Below, one piece after another: positions 33,053 through 42,629 of a stretch of DNA of 64,000 bases. The first letter of the stretch is position 1; each line of letters starts with the position of its first letter. The translations under genes were made by a program, and so were the position numbers. Source of the DNA: Rapana venosa (taxonomy: Eukaryota; Mollusca; Gastropoda; Neogastropoda; Muricidae); the NCBI GenBank assembly GCA_028751875.1, contig CM054155.1, positions 6,853,897-6,917,896 on the forward strand, written 5' to 3'. Under the pieces are notes generated by a model that saw only the letters and a list, made by a program, of their open reading frames with translations, did no database searches and was not told where the DNA came from.

Positions 33053-34195
33053 TAAGTCCTATAGGGCGTTTATTGTAGTTCTTGTAGGTAGTTTTGAACA
33101 CACAGAGTAGACCCCCCCACACACACACCCACCTCTCTCTCACACATATTCAGTCTCCTATTTTAGGGTCGTCTGGTATCACTTAAAGTGGAAAGACGTT
33201 AAAATTGAAGACTTACAAAATATTCAATTCACGTGCCGTATGTAGCATGTTGACATTGCGATTTTAGTACACATATCACAGTTTTAATGATGTTGCAGGA
33301 ATTTTTTTAAGAACAAAAAAAGGATGTAGTTATCTAATTACTTCATTAGCACTAGAACAAAAGCAACAGAACAACAACAAAAAACCAGTTTTTAAATAAA
33401 GGCATTGTTGCAAAAGAAACAAAGCATTAAACAAAGATCTATTCATCAATATTATAGTGAATGTGTACATCCACTTTGATGTCTTATGGTGGGGGATATA
33501 TGATATCTGGAGGGAAAACCTGATTTTGAATATGAACTTTTTATCTGCAAAATGTGCAGTTCTGGACGAAAAATGGCATGGGTTTTAACTGTTCTGAAAC
33601 TAGAAACTGCTGGATGTGATCATGTTAGATAAGTATAAAATCTAGAATGGGCTATTGTGGATAATAGTTTTTAATGAATGTGCAATTTACTGCACATTTT
33701 GATCATTTAGAACTTGTCTTACTTGCAGTACCTTACAGATGTAAGAATTGTTCCACTAGCTTTACCTCAGATTCGTTTCAACATAGTTTATAGTATAATC
33801 TTTATGGAAAAAAATTTCTACGGATGGTAAAAGTATGGATGGTAACATATCACACGTACTTGTGCCTGATCATTGCAGACCAATGTGAAATGAGTTGTCT
33901 GCGTTTTCTTCAGGATTTGGAGTAGCTCGTAATGAATAAATGTGGCTGGTCCTCTTAGTGAGTGGCTTCCATCTCTCAGTATCTTGATGTGTCGCTTCAA
34001 TGTTACGTGGCAAGGATGGTGGTGGTGATATGTTGTGTTGTTGTTGTTGCTGTTGTTGTTGTTGTTTTGGCTGTGGTTTAGTTTGTTCAATAGCATGGCA
34101 TTGCACCGCAGCCTCTCACTGTCGGTCTTTCTGCCTTTCTGTCTGTCTATGTTTGTCCGTCCGTCCCTCTCCCTGTCTCTGACTCTCTTGTCTGT
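33052..34195. other. Anonymous AT-rich sequence; (GTT)n at 34,030-34,070
   Basis: No coding region, RNA gene or transposon end is supported. The Leu/Cys-coding frames overlap the TTG repeat. Confidence 0.4.
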
Positions 34196-34199
34196 CTAT

Positions 34200-34206
34200 C
34201 TGTCTG

Positions 34207-34265
<59 letters not shown>

Positions 34266-34318
34266 CCTCTCTCTCTCTCTCTCCTCCCCTCTCTCCTCTC
34301 CCCCCTCTCTCTCTCTCC

Positions 34319-34352
<34 letters not shown>

Positions 34353-34434
34353 CTCTCTCTCTCTCCTCTCTCCTCTCTCTCTCCTCTCTCTCTCCCTCTC
34401 TCTCTCTCTCTCTCCTCTCCTCTCTCTCTCTCTC

Positions 34435-34490
<56 letters not shown>
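34200..34490. repeat. CT microsatellite with CCTC interruptions
   Basis: Nearly 290 bp of pyrimidine. Ser/Leu frames on plus and Arg/Glu frames on minus are shadows. Confidence 0.95.
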
Positions 34491-34493
<3 letters not shown>

Positions 34494-34788
34494 GGAAAGG
34501 AGAGAGGGGGTGGATTAAAAAAAAAAAGCACAGGCACACGGATTTTACACAGGGTTACCCATCATAACCGGTGTGTTTATATAATACCGTGCAATTGTTG
34601 CGTGTGCATATTATTTAGGAAATGAACAGTCTGTAAAATAAAATAAAAACACAACATTGTGCGTTTGTCTTTGAAATATTTGTTTAATCTGTTTGTAGAT
34701 GTACGCGTGCCAGAAGACGTTTTCTGTTCTCTGTCTGTAAGTGCTACAACTGTCGTGGTGTTTCACAGGGAAAAGCAGAAGCTAGCGG
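34490..34788 (+). other. Leader/possible intron upstream of RING paralogue 2
   Basis: It ends in GTCGTGGTGTTTCACAG, an acceptor-like pyrimidine/AG context, about 20 bases before ATG GAT at 34,789. Nothing coding is seen. Confidence 0.35.
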
Positions 34789-35326
34789 ATGGATCCACCG
34801 AATCCTCACCAGCCACTGGCATCTGACACTTCTTCACGCGACTTACCCAAGGTTGTGCTGGAGGTGGCGGGTATGGGGTACCCTCCCCAGGAGACTCTGG
34901 AAGCCTACCTGCTGCTGGTGTCTGTGTTCTCCACTGACACGCATTCCTCAGGGGCCGCCGCCATGGGCCAGTCAGCGGCAGACGCTGCAGGGCAAGTCCC
35001 CATCACTGCTGATGTTCTGCGCGACTTTCTGGACTCCGGCATAGTGAGCTTGAATGAGCCTACGCAGATGGCACCCCCAAGCGCAGGGTTTTTTGGTTCA
35101 CCACTGACTCAGCAGTATCTTCATGTCAATCCATCGGAGTCTGAGCCCAGAACTGACCAGGCTGTCTCCCCGGCCATGGCGTCTTCCCCATTTCCATCGC
35201 CTGTCCTTCCAGCTGCCCAGCATCCCAGCTTCCGGTTCCCTGTAGAGTCCAGCTTGCACCCCATGTCAGCGACACCCATGAGCTCTGGTGCACGAAGGCA
35301 GAGAAACGTGGCGCAGGGAAAGAAAA
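34789..35326 (+). CDS. IAP-like UBA-RING protein, exon 1 (paralogue 2)
   Basis: The frame starts MDPPNPHQP (paralogue 1 starts MDGKMPNQS) and runs 179 codons plus one base to a donor AAAA/GTGAG. Residues about 19-87 (LPKVVLEVAGMGYPPQETLEA ... ITADVLRDFLDSGI) resemble the UBA domain that precedes the RING in IAP proteins: M/V-GY/F loop and a final aDVLRDFLD helix, with a longer middle. The rest is Ser/Pro-rich. UBA domains bind ubiquitin, which fits an E3 partner or substrate role. No BIR is seen. Without splicing, the frame stops at 35,388 just before the RING, so the short intron matters for the product. Confidence 0.65.
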
Positions 35327-35390
35327 GTGAGACACACATGGACATGTTGACAGCCTTGAAATCCCACGTCTTATCACCAACCCAATAGAG

Positions 35391-35539
35391 TATGCGTAAA
35401 ATGCGGCAAGACAGAAAAGCGGGTGAGGCTTATTTCCTGCAATCATTTCCTCAGCTGTCTAGAATGTTCCAAACGCTTAATGTTTTGCCCTGTGTGCAAG
35501 CGGCTCATTAAAGGCCGGAGCCTGGCCGACAAGCTGTGA
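35391..35539 (+). CDS. IAP-like UBA-RING protein, exon 2 with complete RING (paralogue 2)
   Basis: Read in phase 1 after AATAGAG, this gives CVKCGKTEKRVRLISCNHF, then C-x2-C-x6-C-P-x-C and LIKGRSLADKL with a stop: a full C-x2-C-x11-C-x-H-x3-C-x2-C-x6-C-x2-C IAP-type RING at the extreme C terminus, as in BIRC proteins. The exon joins exon 1 across a proposed 64-bp intron (35,327-35,390). That intron is unusually short, and a one-base frameshift in an intronless gene is the alternative. With the splice, the protein is 228 residues. A ubiquitin ligase role is inferred from the family. Confidence 0.7.
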
Positions 35540-35735
35540 GTGTCTTACAGGGCTGCTTGTGGCCTGGCTCCACCACAAAATGAGTCCAACTGCGCGTCCC
35601 CCACTTGTCCCCTAGAAGCCGTTTTAGGCAGGTGGGGGTGGGAGGCTGGCTGTTTGAGATTTTGATTGATTATAAAACTATAGCCATTTTTTATATCTTG
35701 TAGTGAAGTAGCAAGGCGTAATTGTGTGTCCTGTT
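35540..35735 (+). other. 3' flank of RING paralogue 2
   Basis: No further coding sequence was seen before the minisatellite. Confidence 0.3.
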
Positions 35736-35738
35736 TGG

Positions 35739-35984
35739 CTTTAAAACGCGTTAAAAACATCCAACCTTTAAAACGCGTTAAAAACATCCAACCTTTAAAA
35801 CGCGTTGAAAACATCCAACCTTTAAAACGCGTTAAAAACATCCAACCTTTAAAACGCGTTAAAAACATCCAACCTTTAAAACGCTTTGAAAACATCCAAC
35901 CTTTAAAACGCGTTAAAAACATCCAACCTTTAAAACGCGTTAAAAACATCCAACCTTTAAAACGCGTTAAAAACATCCAACCCT
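35739..35984 (+). repeat. 27-bp minisatellite, 9 copies, each with ACGCGT-type core
   Basis: The unit is ACGCGTTAAAAACATCCAAC plus CTTTAAA. Eight of nine units contain ACGCGT; the sixth has ACGCTT. Both strands are open (LKRVKNIQP on plus, GWMFLTRFK on minus), which produces spurious ORFs. Confidence 0.95.
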
Positions 35985-36120
35985 CATCCTGACCACCCAT
36001 TAGGATGCAAAACTCGTCAATTTCTCATTTTGGCACTTCCTGTAGTCTTACCATTTCAATATGTGATAACTTTCCATAGAACTGTCCGATTTTCTTTTCT
36101 TTTCTTTTCTTTTTTTGAAT
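35985..36120 (+). repeat. Dispersed repeat R4, copy 1
   Basis: CCTCATCCTGACCACCCATTAGGATGCAAAA... resembles 49,797-49,935. Shared phrases, in order, include TCCTGACCACC, GATGCAAAA, AATTTCTC, CATTTCAAT and CCATAGAA, over about 135 bp. Confidence 0.6.
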
Positions 36121-36600
36121 AGCCTTTTTATTGTGGATTGACAACATGTACAACTAAACACTGACCTCCGTGCAAAGTGACTCATTATGTGTAGGGGTGT
36201 CACCATTATTGCAACACAAAGGCACAACGTCACCATCATAATGTACACTGCTGAAGGGAGGCAGGGAGTATATCAACACTTTTTCCCTTCTTGAAACATT
36301 GGCATTAGGAATGGATTCCCATTGTTTGGTGAGAGAAGAGCTGTATATTATTTTTTCTTTTTTTGTTGAATTAACTGGGGTGCTTGTTGTCAGAAAGCAA
36401 GGTAACTTTTCAATGTGTGACAAAAACTGTTTAATGCTGACGTCTTAGACTTCATGTATGCAGGATTCATTCTATAGATAAGAGTGTGGCTGTCTCTTCA
36501 GTGACATGATTTTAGCACCACTGTTGACTATTGTTTAATCTCTTGACTCACAATGACTCCACAATGTGCACAGATCTCCTACACTGTTCCATTATGCAGT
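36120..36600. other. Anonymous sequence
   Basis: No supported gene. Confidence 0.4.
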
Positions 36601-36624
36601 CTCACACCAAACAAGATTTTAAAC

Positions 36625-36720
36625 ATTTCAATTCAATTAAATTCAAATACTTTTATTATCTCACGAACAGAGAAATTTACGTGGATTACAAGCCATAGGT
36701 ACAAATTAGTAAACAGTTGA
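36625..36720 (-). mobile_element. Possible antisense 3' end of a retroelement
   Basis: TTCAATTCAATTAAATTCAA precedes ACTTTTATTATCTCACGAAC and GAGAAATTTACGTGG. On the minus strand this reads as a GAGATAATAAAAGT-type end followed by a TTGAATTGAA repeat tail. There is no protein, and the assignment is by form only. Confidence 0.3.
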
Positions 36721-36889
36721 CGTTTTATCACAGAAAGACACCACAGCACAGCACAGTATATACCAGCATTAGCAGGCACACATCACAAGATATAAAGCGC
36801 CCTAACATCAGCATTACCTAAGTCCTAAAACTCACCACTGTACAAATCACATGCACTCATGCGCGCGCCAGTATGAGAGCGCATCCACA

Positions 36890-36903
36890 CATACACACAC
36901 ACG

Positions 36904-36946
<43 letters not shown>

Positions 36947-36965
36947 GCGCACACACACACAGCGG
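36890..36965. repeat. CA microsatellite with CGCG interruption
   Basis: (CA)n with a short GCGCGC block. Confidence 0.9.
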
Positions 36966-37690
36966 GCACATTCGCAGACAGGCGCATACATTTTTATGAC
37001 ATAAACCAAGTTGTTATAACATGTCGTGTGATATGACAGATACCAATCAAGTTATAACTCTGTTTCGTGACTCCAATAGCCTCAGCATCATCCCCTCATC
37101 ATTCTGACCATTCAGTTTTCATCCAAACATCATTGGTCATCTGTGCTCAGCTTCTGTTTACATTTTCTGTTCATTTGTGATAAACGAGGTGTGATCTTGA
37201 TTGTGTCTACAAATTTATAGCAACTTTTATTCCCCAGAATGTTTATGACGTTTAATTAGTTACATAATATAAACAAAAGTGCACCCTCAAATTTTAGCGC
37301 AAGTTTAAGTGTTTTTAATTCTATAACTAGCAGCAGAATTTGATAGGGAAAATGACAGTGCTGGAGAAAAAATGTCGCACATAATATGCGTAGATAAGAA
37401 TCCATGAGACATATCAGCATTTTGTTAAAAGCTGGGAAGAAACGAATTTCAGAAGAAAAAATATATATATGCCCTGATGAATGAAAATACATTCTCTTTT
37501 CACAGTCTCAGGTATATCTGTATATTACTATAATAAAAAGATGTCGTTTTATCATTTTGTGGCTTCTTTTGGTAGTGATGATGATGGTGTTGTATGTGTT
37601 GTTGCTGGGGATTTTTTTTGGTTTTTTGCTTCAGTTTGCCCGAAAGCATAGCACTTCATCTTAGTCTCCGTATCCCCTATCCCCCACCCA
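36965..37690. other. Anonymous sequence
   Basis: No gene or clear repeat. The minus-strand 78-codon frame at 37,256-37,492 has no recognisable domain. Confidence 0.4.
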
Positions 37691-37694
37691 TCCC

Positions 37695-37875
37695 CCACCC
37701 ATCCCCGTGGGGATACCCGAGAGGGGGGGAGGGAGCTGTCAGTATAAATAGCATGCCCACCTTCTGATAATTCTGTGCTAGGAATTCCCTCTTTTCTAAA
37801 CCTCTCTTTGTTTCTGCCTTGTTCATTTTCTTCCTGTCACCTCCTTCTTGTCTATTTTCTACCTTCTAGGTCCAT
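37695..37875 (-). repeat. Interspersed repeat R3, copy 3 (reverse)
   Basis: The reverse complement shows AATGGACCTAGAAGG, AGGAGGTGACAGGAAG, AACAAGGCAGAAAC, GGGAATTCCTAGCACAG and ATACTGACAG in the order of copies 1 and 2. It ends in a C-rich block around CCCCACGGGGAT. Confidence 0.65.
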
Positions 37876-38104
37876 TCTTCTGCCTTTTCTATTTTTAGAA
37901 AGACTTAAAAGATAACCATTCTCTGCTACACTGAAGTCGGATGCGCTGGGCCTGACTTGTCAGGCGCTTAACGGCAGCATAACGCATTTTCTCTCATATG
38001 ACGGATAACAATAGTTGCTGTCTGAGCGCTCGACGAAGAAAAAGGAAGTTTCCGTCTTCTGTCAGCCTGTCTTTCTGTTTGCCTGACTGGTTCTGTATCA
38101 AGTG

Positions 38105-38181
38105 AAGTAGTAGTAGTAGTAGTAGCAGCAGTAGCAGTAGTAGTAGTAGTAGTAGTAGTAGCAGTAGCAGTAGTAGTAGTA

Positions 38182-38222
<41 letters not shown>
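38105..38222. repeat. GTA/GCA then ATA trinucleotide repeat
   Basis: (GTA)n with GCA interruptions passes into (ATA)n. The minus-strand poly-Leu frame is a repeat artefact. Confidence 0.95.
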
Positions 38223-38223
<1 letters not shown>

Positions 38224-38278
38224 GCAATTTATATAGCGCTGAATCTTGTTAAAGAAACAAATCGAAGCGCTTGTTAAG
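38222..38278 (-). mobile_element. Solitary L2-type LINE/SINE tail (reverse)
   Basis: GCAATTTATATAGCGCTGAA ... CAAATCGAAGCGCTTG is the reverse complement of the shared 3' tail, preceded by ATA repeats where the element's terminal repeat would be. No body is attached. Confidence 0.7.
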
Positions 38279-38470
38279 TAAAGTCAAAATGATCTTTACT
38301 GGGGGTAAACGCTTAAGTTTATACAACTTTATTTTGGTTCTCCTCTCACTAAAATATCCAGTAAACAATCAGGAAATCTGACTTATGAAAAGTTACCCAA
38401 AACAACGTCATTTACCTTTGAAAAGAACTAGAAACTGAAAATGAGAGAAAAATCTAACGCCTGGAATATT
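38278..38470. other. Anonymous sequence
   Basis: Nothing supported. Confidence 0.3.
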
Positions 38471-38471
38471 T

Positions 38472-38474
38472 GTG

Positions 38475-38506
<32 letters not shown>

Positions 38507-38585
38507 TGCGTGTGTGTGTGTGTGTGCGCGTGCGTGTGTGTGTGCGCGTGCGTGTGTGTGTGCGCGTGTGTGTGTGCGCGCGCGT
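38472..38585. repeat. GT/GC microsatellite
   Basis: (GT)n with GCGTGCGTGCG blocks. Confidence 0.95.
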
Positions 38586-38599
38586 ACATTTTATTTTAT

Positions 38600-38822
38600 T
38601 TTTAGTTTAGTTTATTCTTTTTATTTCAAGAATAATTAAACAAGCACTCATGTGCTTTTTACATCCAGTCCCTGTGTATAAGCAGTTTTATAAATTTTGT
38701 CATCCATTCCCACCGGCACACAATGGCCCACACTTCCAATAGGCGGAGGTTTGAACGATGCGCAAGATGTTCTGCGTGCGTTCACACACGAGGTGTCATC
38801 CGAAGGACTTTTGGAGGGAGCG
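38600..38822 (-). mobile_element. SINE type A/B body fragment (reverse)
   Basis: The plus strand shows AGCACTCATGTGC, TACATCCAGTCCCTGTGTAT, CATCCATTCCCACCGGCACA, GCGCAAGATGTTCTGCGTGC and CATCCGAAGGACTTTTGG, the reverse complement of the SINE body at 14.1 and 44.2 kb. The tRNA head is missing. Confidence 0.75.
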
Positions 38823-38824
38823 GA

Positions 38825-38905
38825 GTGCGTGCGTGCGTGCGTGCGTGTGTCTGTCTGTCGGTCGGTCAGCCTGCCTACCCCTTCCCTCCCTCCCCCCTCT
38901 CTCTC

Positions 38906-38987
<82 letters not shown>

Positions 38988-39000
38988 GTCTGTCTCTCTC
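38825..39000. repeat. GTGC, CTGT and CT microsatellites
   Basis: GCGTGCGTGCGT, then CTGT repeats and (CT)n to about 38,998. Confidence 0.9.
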
Positions 39001-39645
39001 AATCTTAACCAAATATTTTTGTTCTTGCACCGTTTGTATGCTATTAATGACACAAAAAGCATCATACCAAGTGAAAGCACTGCTGACAACTTCAATGTTT
39101 GGTTTCTAAAGTAATTTTAAGCGAAATCGGTTTAGTTGTGACAATCATTATAGCAGTTTGTATAAAAATACACTCCATTCTGGCGGGTGCAGCGTTGGAG
39201 TTGGTGTGGTACAGAAAACAGTGAACCTTGTCCAGCAGAACACAACTCTAACGAACAAACAGAAAATGACATACACAAACATCTGCATGAAGAAGTCATT
39301 GTCAGCAGTAGATATCAAGGAAGAATACAAATAAATCAACAAGACACTATTCATAATCGTAAGATTTGTGACAGCAGACAACAAAGACAGAAAGAAAGAA
39401 GAAAAAAACAACAAAAACTTCAGTAACCCTTTTAGACAGAATACCAGCAATTTACAATCAAAAAACACTACTCAATGACATCCCTCAGAGCAATATCCTT
39501 TGATCTTTTCTGCTTACCACTGTTGTTGTTTTTTAAATCTGAGTTAGCTGTCAGAACCAGGATTGCGAGTGTTTGGAAGAAATGGAAAGAATTGGCAAGT
39601 CTGCTCGGAAATCAGAAAATCCCACTGGGGAGACGCTATCTGATA
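39000..39645. other. Anonymous sequence
   Basis: Frames at 39,187-39,426 (+) and 39,148-39,468 (-) overlap and show no domain. Confidence 0.4.
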
Positions 39646-39834
39646 TTTAATAATAATAATAATATATGGAATTTATATAGCGCTGAATCTTGTAAAAAAA
39701 CAAACAAATCGAAGCGCTTGCACTCAATCATTTACAGGCATGCAACTCTCCTTAAACATAATGAACAACAGATTTCAAAACCATGCGCGCGCACGTATGC
39801 ACGCATGCACGCACACACACGCACGCACGCACAC

Positions 39835-39880
<46 letters not shown>

Positions 39881-40650
39881 AAAAAAACTTAGAAGGTGAA
39901 AGATGCTGTTGAAAATTAGGGACAGATATTTGGGGGGAAAGTCTCAGGTAGGAAATAAGTGTTTTGAGGCTGGATTTGAAGGTATCAAGTGAAGGCTTTT
40001 GGCGAAGTGAAAGAGGGAGGTCATTCCAGGTGGATGGACCAGAAACAGAGAAGGAGCGACGGCCAACAGTGGTTTGTTTGAATCTGGGTGTTCGAAAGCA
40101 CAAAGTATCTGCGGCTGAACGAAGGGAACGGGATGGAGTGTACAGATGAAGACAGTTACAGAGATAAGAGGGTGCAGATTTGTGGAGACATTTGAAACAG
40201 AGGGTATTGATTTTATACTCCAGTCTTTGTGAGACAGGCAGCCAGTGAAGAGATCGCAGAAGAGGAGTGATGTGTTCAGATTTTTTCTTTCTTAGGACCA
40301 GTCGAGCTGCAGAGTTTTGTATGCGTTGAAGAGAGTGGATAGATGATGCTGGTAGGCCAGCCAAAAGAGAATTACAGTAGTCTAAACGTGAAAGAATGAG
40401 AGATGTGACGAGCTTGGAAGTTGCATCAGTGGACAGATACTTGCGAATCCCGCTTATGCGCCGTAATTGATAGTAGCAAGACTGGCAGGTCTGGGTGATG
40501 AATTTTTTCATAGAGAGTGTGTTGTCAAGAACTACTCCTAAATACTTCACAGAGTTGGACAAAGGAACTGACGTATTGCCGAATTCTATTGTTTTTGCGA
40601 TAGAGGAAAGTTTATGTTGGGTCCCTATGAGCATGGCTTCGGTTTTATCG
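39645..40650 (-). mobile_element. L2/CR1-type LINE, copy 3, 3' part, antisense
   Basis: The minus-strand frame 39,732-40,634 reads MLIGTQHKLSS, VKYLGVVLDNTLS, QLRRISGIRKYLSTDATSKL, ITPLLRSLHWLPV and FKCLHKSAPSYLC, the same C-terminal region as in copies 1 and 2. Upstream bases extend the match to DKTEA at about 40,650, where it stops. The frame is intact here and runs on into the CA repeat. The 3' UTR CA tract is at 39,785-39,875, and the TATATAGCGCTGAATCTTG tail at about 39,665-39,720 is followed by ATT-type repeats. It is more divergent from copy 1 than copy 2 is. Confidence 0.9.
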
Positions 40651-41090
40651 GTTTTACGGTCTGCATCAGACCTGTTCTCCTGTATGGTTCGGAGACCTGG
40701 GTTTTCACAAAAACCGTCGAACGTTTGTTGAAGAGCTGTGAAAACCGAATGCTACGCTACATGACAAAGATCAATAGGATCGCGAATAAAGAACTATGGA
40801 GAATGTGCAGAGTTGATGATCTGAAGTCTGTAGCTAGTAGCAATAGACTGCGCTGGTTTGGGCACGTTCAACGGAACGCAGACCACCACATCATAAAAAG
40901 AGCAATGAACTTCGTAGCGGATGGAAAGAGACCAAAGGGAAGACCTAGTAAAACCTGGGCTACCTGTATTGCAGATGATCTTAGAGAAAGGGGCATAAAT
41001 AAGGAGGAAGCTCAAAACAGAGAGAGATGGAGAAGGCTCATCAATGTCAAACCTCCCCTGGGAGAAACATGACAAAAAAGGAAGAAGAAT
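40651..41090 (+). mobile_element. RTE-like LINE 3' fragment
   Basis: The frame to 41,072 reads CIRPVLLYGSETWVFTK, LKSCENRMLRYM, LRWFGHVQRN, MNFVADGKRPKGRPSKTW and NRERWRRLI, the C-terminal end of an RTE-type protein. It abuts the antisense L2-type copy head to head at about 40,650. The RT palm is missing. Confidence 0.8.
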
Positions 41091-41139
41091 GTTGTTGTTT
41101 TTATAATAAATTATTTTCCAAATTTATTACGTAAAACGG

Positions 41140-41500
41140 TAGGCCTCTCTGCAAAGTTTTTTATGATGACACTAAACTGTATAGCGACGTGGCAGAAAGA
41201 AGGACTGTCCAAAAGAGTTAAAATCAATCACAAAAATCACCAGAAGTGCAGAAGTTGCATTTCAATGTCTCCAAATATAAAGACATGCCATGCCTATCGG
41301 GGGGGAAAACAAACCCCAAAAATTCAACAGCCCTGAACATAACTATTTCATGAAACTGCAAAACAACTGACAAAACATTGTTGCATGTGATGATGATGAG
41401 AAGGATCTGGGAGTTGTTTTTGATAAATCATTATCATTTGATTTCCATGTAGATAGGACTATAAGCAGAGCAAATCAAATATCATTTACTACAATAAAGT
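41140..41500 (+). mobile_element. CR1-like LINE fragment, left part
   Basis: Frames read F..DDTKLYSDVAERR (catalytic Asp pair of the YADD box region) and DDEKDLGVVFDKSLSFDFHV ... ISRANQI, the region just after the RT palm in CR1 elements. The match stops near 41,500 and the rest of the same protein region resumes near 42,630. Confidence 0.65.
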
Positions 41501-41554
41501 ATTTTTTTCACTCAGACACCCCCCCCCCCCTTACCCCCACCCCCCAAGTGTTTA

Positions 41555-42625
41555 TTCTTGTATCATCTTCATCATCATTAACCATTACACCCAGTGGTGT
41601 GTAGGGCAGCAACAAAGCGCTTCCACTCCTGCCTATCCTGGGCCAACCTAATCACTGATCCCCAAGAGTGCTGCATGGCCTTCATCTCACTTTCTACAGT
41701 TCTTCTCCACGTTGCTTTTGGTCTTCCTTTCTTGCTCCTTCCTTCTGGGGTCCAGTGCAATGCTGTTCTTGTGATTGACTGTGGGTCTCTTCGGAGGATG
41801 TGCCCAATCCACTTCCACCGTCGTCTGGTAATGATGGTTCCCATGTCTTCTTGCCTGCATCTCCGCAGTAGGTCTTCATTGGAGATCTTCTCTGGCCAAA
41901 AGATCCGGAGAATTCTTCGGAGGCATATGGTGTGAAAGGATCGAAGTTTGGTAAGATCCGCTTCCGTCATCCTCCAGCACTCAGAACCGTACAGGAGCGT
42001 AGATACAACACAGCTCTGGTATAGCTTCAGCTTGGTGTTGGTGCTGTACTGAGTTGATCTCCAGATATTGTTCATCTCCCTAAACACACTCCTGGCCTTG
42101 CCCAGTCTGTTGTGGATGTCTTCTTTTGTGCCGCCCTCTGGTTTGATGATGCTGCCAAGGTATGTGAACTTGTCTGTCTGGCGCAGGTCAGTTCCATTCA
42201 CTTTCACAGGGGCTGGTGTGTTCACATTGAGCGACATTGTCTCCGTTTTCTTGGTGCTAATACGAAGCCCACTTGCTGTCCGAATGTTTGGAGTCTGCTG
42301 GTCTTCTCCTGGATATGTTGGTGTGTGTGGGACAGCAGCGCCAGGTCATCCGCAAAGTCAAGGTCGTCTAGTGTTGAGAACAGGCTCCAGCGAATCCCTC
42401 TTGGGGTGTCTTCTGTCGTCTTCCTCATCACCCAATCAATGGCCAGATTGAAAAGAACTGCTGACATCACACATCCTTGTCTTACTCCAGTCTTGACTTC
42501 GAAGACAGTGTTGCTATGGCCCACTCTTGTATGATCAATGGTTATACCCCATTCTGAATACAGTAACATTTTTTTCGTGTTTGTTTTTTTTGTTTGGTTT
42601 TGTTTGATTCCACACATAGACTATC
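41555..42625 (-). mobile_element. RTE-like LINE, 5'-truncated, antisense, inserted in the CR1 fragment
   Basis: Minus frame 42,222-42,617 has GVRQGCVMSAVLFNLAIDWV and the catalytic FADD within LDFADDLALL. Frame 41,578-42,237 continues with FTYLGSIIKPEGGTKEDI, LLYGSECWRMTE, WIGHILRRDPQ and GRPKATWRRTVE, then a stop. They overlap by a frameshift at about 42,230. The tail on the minus strand is TAATGATGATGAAGATGATA, a GAT-type tail like the one at 25,200. It is closely related to the open element at 23,663-24,696. Confidence 0.85.
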
Positions 42626-42629
42626 TGCA

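Noticed and set aside
32823..33143. Minus-strand frame with VPEQCFH repeats
   Set aside because: Antisense translation of the CAGGTACATGAA minisatellite.
34147..34539. Arg/Glu-rich minus-strand frames
   Set aside because: Translation of a CT microsatellite on the opposite strand.
35545..36000. 151-codon minus-strand frame with GWMFLTRFK repeats
   Set aside because: Antisense reading of the 27-bp minisatellite; no start or domain of its own.
37994..38227. Minus-strand poly-Leu frame
   Set aside because: Translation of the GTA/ATA trinucleotide repeat next to a solitary LINE tail.
39187..39426. 79-codon plus-strand frame (Gln/Lys/Arg-rich)
   Set aside because: No recognisable domain, overlapped by an equal-sized minus-strand frame, and no splice or repeat context.
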